DNA from: a virus
Direction: 5' to 3' (one strand)
Virus record (IMG/VR): IMGVR_UViG_3300035661_000009
Span: 1 to 64,000 of that record
Length of the DNA: 64,000 bases
In this document: one piece after another, positions 59,353-64,000 of the stretch
Layout: the number at the start of each line of letters is the position of its first letter
Numbering within the stretch: the stretch's first letter is position 1
The notes under the pieces: generated by a model
Databases searched by the model: none
Seen by the model: the letters and a program-made list of their open reading frames with translations, nothing else
Told to the model about the DNA's origin: nothing
Translations under genes and position numbers: made by a program

Positions 59353-62300
59353 CTAGTTTAAGATGGAAATAGCTATGTCAGTAGCTAGATCTAAGATTGT
59401 TGCTTTTTCGTTTGCTTGAATAGTAATCAAATCATTGCCGCTTGAATACTGAGGATAAGTGATTGTCACCGACATAACCCCACCAACTTTCGATGCAGCA
59501 TTAACTATGTCAGATATTGCAATGCTTTGGCCTACTGGATATGAATTAATAGTTCCAGCGATCGAAGATCTGACCTTACTTAATACCGTATCTGTGGCGA
59601 CTCCGGTTCTTAACCTCAATTCTAGAGAAACTTGAATTCGCTTAATTAGCGGGCCCGAAATGTCGATCAATGCAGGAGTGCAGGCCACGCCGGGATAGTT
59701 AGCTGGATCGTTTTCATCGCCATAAACTATCTTATGAACTTCGCCAAGTAGCCCGTTATTATAACTATAGCCATCTAACCCAGCCTTGCTTGAAGACGGG
59801 AAAGCAAGTTTATCTACAGCATAAATAGTCGAATTAACGCTAGAGTTAATCTTGCTGATATAGCCAGTTAATCCCATATTTGAAGCCCCATAAACTCGGC
59901 TGTAGCCAGTCAATACTGGATCTTTGATAATTGAATTAATTATAGAATAAGCAAAGAATGGGTTAGCCTCAGTCACTTTAGTGTAAATGTAATTAGTACC
60001 CAAAGCTGTAGCTGCAATTGGAGACATACTTCCAGTTACATAAAAGGTGTTAATATACCCAATTCCATTCCCCTTAACTCTTCTACTTACAGTAAATGTT
60101 CCGTTATTTGCCGTTCCTAAGACATTCGATCCAACCGTAAATGTGTCTCCAACATCAACGCTATCGTAAGTTGCGACTCTGAACCAAGCAAGAGTTCCGG
60201 AAACTTGTTCTTGAACGCCATTTGGATTATATACCCAGACCGTACTATTAGCAGAGTCTACGCCAACAACGTTAAAAGTGCCTACATTTACTTGACTAAA
60301 TCCAACTCCAGATGGGTTTTCTATTATAAGTAAGTCACCGGGTCTGGCCGATGAATAATCTAACTTACTTCCGGTAGTTTCGACGTATCCACAAAAGTTT
60401 CCTTGCTTAATAACTTCCCAACTTCTTGATGTAAGCCCATCAACACTTTCCGCTCTTGGAGTAATTACGTTCCCGGAGAAAGTAATTAACCATTCATTTG
60501 CATTACTTCCAGCAGAAACAGCGACAGTGGTGGCTCCAGTCAATCCTAAGGTCTTAGTAGTCCTGTTTTGGTTTACAATCTTTATAGGCATTCTTCCAGC
60601 AAACCCAGCAAGCTGAGAAGTTAAGGCATTAAACACAAACCCTTGCCCAAGGCTGAACCCCAAGTCAGTAGCCCCACCAAACACCAAGGCAGAACTTGCA
60701 TTCCCATTTCCACCAGTAACTTGAATATTAGCGCTGCTTCCAGAAGTGCTTGAAAGGATTTCTATCTTTCCACCATCAGTGCTTGGTAATATTGAAGTAT
60801 TTGCAGAAATGCCTGAAGAAGCTGGATTAGACAAGAATGAAACAAAGTTAGTTGCTGTTTTAGGAATTAAATTCATTACTTCATTGTTGAAGTCAGCGTT
60901 GGCAGTTAATTCACCGCTAACCGCGTTCTTTAATGAAATATTACTTGCGACGTTACTGATTACAGTATTTTTGACAAAGTTAATGCCGTCGAAAAGATCG
61001 AAGTATGGTAAGCAGGCTGGAGTTCCGATGTTCCCGTTCAATGTCGCATTGTTAGTCTTATATAACCATTCGTCTAATGTCGCTGTTCCAATAGTCGCCG
61101 CACCGGTTCCGTTGACAACGGTGGCTTGAACTATATCAGTCAAAGCATTAACCGTAGAAGCAATAGTAGAAGCTGCTGTCGCAGTAACTGGAAAGAATCG
61201 CATATTTGTAATGCTTCCCAGTTTGAATATATTACTACCCGCATAGTTTCTAGAAATTTCAGCTAAGAAAGTAAATCCAGTGCTTGTCGGGGAAGTTAAC
61301 TTAACGCTACCCAGTAAGTTAGTGGGAACGAACGTGGAAAAATTGACGATATCTCCGGAAACCACAGGCGTGGCCCCTCCAGTTAAAGCAGGAGAGCTTG
61401 CAGTTGATTGGAAGTATTGGACTAACGTACTGACCGTTCCGCCAGCCGGTTCTGTATAGGTGAATGTCCCAGCACCGATTGAAGTAATTATCTTTGCTCC
61501 AGCGGTAAAATTAGTTTCCCCTGGGGTGCAATAAACAACATCACCTACTTGATATGGGCAAGAATTTATCAATGCGGTTTGTGCCCAAGTCGCTGTTACT
61601 GTAGTTCCGGTCTTCGATAATGAACCAATGGCGACTGGTGTTCGATATTGCTGTACGGTTGTTTTATATGCGGCTCCAGTAGATACTTTTAATAAAGTGC
61701 TTACGGCTGTTGAAACAAGATCTGGAGTAGTTTTTGCCCAGCTAACCGTAGTTCCAGTTACTGCCGTTAATGCGACCGCTCCTAATCCGGTACTATTCGC
61801 TCCAACGTTATATGTATAAAAATAAGGTATATACACAATATCGCCAATAGAGAAGGGGTGACTTCCAATTGTAGCGGTAACAACATTGCTAGTTACTTGA
61901 ATATTGGTTACAGTGTATGAACTACCCGTATCTACGTAAAGCAAAGCGTAGTTTAGAGTTACGTTACTTGACCCAGTAAAAGTATTTGTGCTTGTATAAG
62001 TAAAGCTACTTGAAGTAGTACCGGTTATGGTATACGTACCAGAGATGAATCGAGTAGTGCCTGATGTATCATTATTAAGTAGAGTTATGTTATCGCCAAT
62101 ACTTAAGTTATGTAGATAGGTTAACGTAGAAGGAACAAAACTTACAGTAACCGTCGTACCTACGCTATTAACTAACCCAGCAATTACTGAATAAGTTGGA
62201 ATTTGAGTAACTAACCAATACTGACTACCATCTAGTCCTAATCCGGTTCTTTCTGTTCCAGAAGGTAAGGTAACATCTATTGAAGCCTTAGCATATGAAC

Positions 62301-64000
62301 TAGTTCCGGTTCCAGATATTTGATTTTGCGTAAACGCATATGGATTGCCAGAGGTTACTGAGATCGCTTGATTGGGCGCTGTTGGGTTAACATATCTTAC
62401 CTTAGCCCATTCGCCTTCTGGACCTGCTCTACCAAATCTCCATAATAGAGTTTGATTAGTAGTTAATGAATGGCTCTTGCCGCGAGCCTTCATATAAAGG
62501 GCGAAGTCATTGAACAATGAAGTCGTTCCCCAGTTGGTAAATAACGAAGCTCCGGTGCCATTTTCTCTTACTTCAAATGCAGTAGCTCCGTAAGCTGCTC
62601 CAGCTAGCGGAGTGATTTTTCTAAATAAGGGGATGTTATAGTTCTTGTTAAGCGGGTCGCTATCTAAAATTACATTAATTCCATCTTCAGCGCCTAATAC
62701 GAAGGTATTAAGCCCTTGAATTAGGTCTCCAACTTCTGGGGTCCTTGTTCTAGCATTGGTTTCAGTTGTAGCAACACCTGATGTAATATCAGTAAGAACT
62801 CGACGATCTTCACTTGCATTTCCGTATTTATTATTGGCTCCGTTCAGTGTCTTCTGAAATTGTAGAATGTTGCCGGTATTGAAGTAATTAGCGTAAAAAT
62901 CGACTATAGAGGCCGTTTTAGGGGAGAAATTGACCGTATTTGACGTAGATCCGGCAATTACAGAGGTCATTAAGAACCTAGGAGTTCCGGCCTCTGAGTT
63001 ACCTGATTCTATAATAGCTAAGTGATTAGGAGAGAAAACATCTGAGCTAATAGGTAATTGTAGGTTTTGAGCAACAGTATTTGCTGTAACTAGCGTAATA
63101 TCGCCACTTAAATATGAATTTGACGATACTCGGAAATATTTAGTTCTGTATACTTCAGCTAATCCACCGACTAACTGTGTATTAAATGAAGTAGCCAATG
63201 AAGTTAATGAAGGAGCGGACCCAGCGACCACAGTAACTACTTGTGGTTGCGTAGTTGATCTAACGAACCCCAATCCTTGACTTGAAGGAAGGATTGGCCC
63301 TTCTGCGACAACGGCAGCGTTTTCTACAGTGAAGTAATCTCCAGTAACTACTTCAGTAATTCTAAATACACCAGTATTGGCGGCGTTAAATGCCGGATCC
63401 CAGATTATGGCCCAGTCACCTTTTTGAAGCTTAGTTCCAATTAATCCAGAAGCGACAGTATATCGAGCTAGTCCCGCTGCGGGGTTAGTTACAGTAACTC
63501 CAGTTGATGTAGATATATTGGGGCTTAGTAACGTAGCAGATCCATCGATAGTAAACCACCATTTAGCTGTTCCGACTAATCCAGTCGCAATTGATGAAGC
63601 GAATGCTGGAGTTTGAAGATAAGCCTTAGTATTAGGGCTGGCTACAACTAAGTTGTCGAATTGAACTAACGGATTGTTTAATTTAATTTGACCAGTATTA
63701 CGATTAAGAGTAAAATCGTTGTTTAGACCGGTAGATACGGCTCCAGCTACAAACATTGTTTTTGAAGTTAATGTCCCACCAACTATTTCGATCTTACTTC
63801 TTGAATTGCCGGTTAAGTTACTTACGATTTCTAATCTACCATTTCTGGCATATACCGTAACTCCAGCTATCTTTGAGCTAAGTACGGTAGCCCACGAAGC
63901 TAATGAGTTTTGATAACCGACGGTTGTATATCCGGTATTCAATGAAGTAAAATCTGAGTTATTTACAACAATCGTCTGTAGCGAAGTTCCGTCAACCTTA
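59353..64000 (-). CDS. Baseplate J-like large virion protein (N-terminus beyond window)
   Basis: An open frame of at least 1549 codons. Upstream of the apparent TTG at 63942 the frame stays open to the window end, so the real start lies outside. The long middle carries repeated beta modules of the G-D-x-V type (IGDNITLL, IGDIVYIP, VGDVVYC, each followed by a G.F..t strand). The last 200 residues (NGLLGEVHKIVYGDENDPAN, then RIQVSLELRLRTGVATDTVL, GGVMSVTITYPQY) resemble the C-terminal half of P2 gpJ/T4 gp6-like baseplate wedge proteins. It is likely the largest wedge or scaffold subunit of the baseplate. Confidence 0.6.
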   Translation of the reverse strand, partial: KVDGTSLQTIVVNNSDFTSLNTGYTTVGYQNSLASWATVLSSKIAGVTVYARNGRLEIVSNLTGNSRSKIEIVGGTLTSKTMFVAGAVSTGLNNDFTLNRNTGQIKLNNPLVQFDNLVVASPNTKAYLQTPAFASSIATGLVGTAKWWFTIDGSATLLSPNISTSTGVTVTNPAAGLARYTVASGLIGTKLQKGDWAIIWDPAFNAANTGVFRITEVVTGDYFTVENAAVVAEGPILPSSQGLGFVRSTTQPQVVTVVAGSAPSLTSLATSFNTQLVGGLAEVYRTKYFRVSSNSYLSGDITLVTANTVAQNLQLPISSDVFSPNHLAIIESGNSEAGTPRFLMTSVIAGSTSNTVNFSPKTASIVDFYANYFNTGNILQFQKTLNGANNKYGNASEDRRVLTDITSGVATTETNARTRTPEVGDLIQGLNTFVLGAEDGINVILDSDPLNKNYNIPLFRKITPLAGAAYGATAFEVRENGTGASLFTNWGTTSLFNDFALYMKARGKSHSLTTNQTLLWRFGRAGPEGEWAKVRYVNPTAPNQAISVTSGNPYAFTQNQISGTGTSSYAKASIDVTLPSGTERTGLGLDGSQYWLVTQIPTYSVIAGLVNSVGTTVTVSFVPSTLTYLHNLSIGDNITLLNNDTSGTTRFISGTYTITGTTSSSFTYTSTNTFTGSSNVTLNYALLYVDTGSSYTVTNIQVTSNVVTATIGSHPFSIGDIVYIPYFYTYNVGANSTGLGAVALTAVTGTTVSWAKTTPDLVSTAVSTLLKVSTGAAYKTTVQQYRTPVAIGSLSKTGTTVTATWAQTALINSCPYQVGDVVYCTPGETNFTAGAKIITSIGAGTFTYTEPAGGTVSTLVQYFQSTASSPALTGGATPVVSGDIVNFSTFVPTNLLGSVKLTSPTSTGFTFLAEISRNYAGSNIFKLGSITNMRFFPVTATAASTIASTVNALTDIVQATVVNGTGAATIGTATLDEWLYKTNNATLNGNIGTPACLPYFDLFDGINFVKNTVISNVASNISLKNAVSGELTANADFNNEVMNLIPKTATNFVSFLSNPASSGISANTSILPSTDGGKIEILSSTSGSSANIQVTGGNGNASSALVFGGATDLGFSLGQGFVFNALTSQLAGFAGRMPIKIVNQNRTTKTLGLTGATTVAVSAGSNANEWLITFSGNVITPRAESVDGLTSRSWEVIKQGNFCGYVETTGSKLDYSSARPGDLLIIENPSGVGFSQVNVGTFNVVGVDSANSTVWVYNPNGVQEQVSGTLAWFRVATYDSVDVGDTFTVGSNVLGTANNGTFTVSRRVKGNGIGYINTFYVTGSMSPIAATALGTNYIYTKVTEANPFFAYSIINSIIKDPVLTGYSRVYGASNMGLTGYISKINSSVNSTIYAVDKLAFPSSSKAGLDGYSYNNGLLGEVHKIVYGDENDPANYPGVACTPALIDISGPLIKRIQVSLELRLRTGVATDTVLSKVRSSIAGTINSYPVGQSIAISDIVNAASKVGGVMSVTITYPQYSSGNDLITIQANEKATILDLATDIAISILN

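Noticed and set aside
1-64000. tRNA genes, CRISPR arrays, insertion sequences and diversity-generating retroelements
   Set aside because: No cloverleaf-length noncoding gaps, no regularly spaced repeat arrays, no transposase or reverse transcriptase motifs were seen by eye; a tRNAscan or similar search was not possible.

Overview
The window is part of the genome of a large, tailed, AT-rich double-stranded DNA bacteriophage. It carries large terminase, portal, HK97-type major capsid protein, scaffold, a prohead-type protease and baseplate-like proteins, together with a nearly complete phage-encoded replication, recombination and nucleotide-metabolism set. The baseplate-like proteins suggest a contractile-tailed (myovirus-like) particle. 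The host cannot be named. Promoters look like ordinary bacterial sigma-70 sites, often with an extended -10 (TGnTATAAT), and Shine-Dalgarno sequences are normal. No tRNA, rRNA, CRISPR array or insertion sequence was seen.

Layout. (1) About 1-24340 is read leftward. From right to left it holds a NadR-like NTPase, a UvsW-like helicase, a divergent sigma factor, a GroES-like protein, an SbcD/gp47-like nuclease, small and large terminase, a virion protein, portal, a prohead protease fused to a kinase-like domain, an unknown gene, a GGDEF-like gene, scaffold, major capsid and a frameshifted small structural gene. A terminator and a fresh promoter follow, then a nucleotide cassette (IMPDH/GMPR, ThyX, dNMP kinase), small unknown genes and neck-type genes. 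(2) About 24342-24745 is a divergent, repeat-rich control region. (3) About 24746-51021 is read rightward: a winged-helix protein, GroEL, a zinc ribbon, SbcC/gp46, an endonuclease VII-like HNH protein, class II ribonucleotide reductase, a phosphoesterase, DNA polymerase III alpha, gp32-like SSB, a possible UvsY-like protein, UvsX/RecA, primase, DnaB helicase, ClpP, a membrane protein, peptide deformylase, another phosphoesterase and an HExxH lipoprotein. (4) 51018-64000 is read leftward again and encodes large beta-rich tail, baseplate and fibre proteins, the last one cut by the window end.

How it works together. The rightward arm supplies a replisome (DnaE, DnaB, primase, SSB) plus T4-like recombination-dependent replication (UvsX, gp46/47-like, UvsW-like), fed by ThyX, dNMP kinase, an IMPDH-like enzyme and B12-dependent RNR. 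GroEL/GroES-like, ClpP and deformylase form a protein-maturation set. Genes are tightly packed, with many ATGA, TAATG or GTGA couplings.

Most notable: four inteins interrupt the active-site motifs of TerL, GroEL, DnaE and DnaB, and the GroEL one has the hallmarks of the rare class 3 type. The head cluster encodes a protease-kinase fusion and a degenerate GGDEF/nucleotide-cyclase-like protein that are nearly co-translated with portal. The gene after the major capsid has a +1 frameshift at a slippery A-run. The divergent control region carries repeated 16-mers and two identical inverted promoters placed so that both transcripts may be leaderless. All assignments come from reading the sequence by eye; no database search was run.
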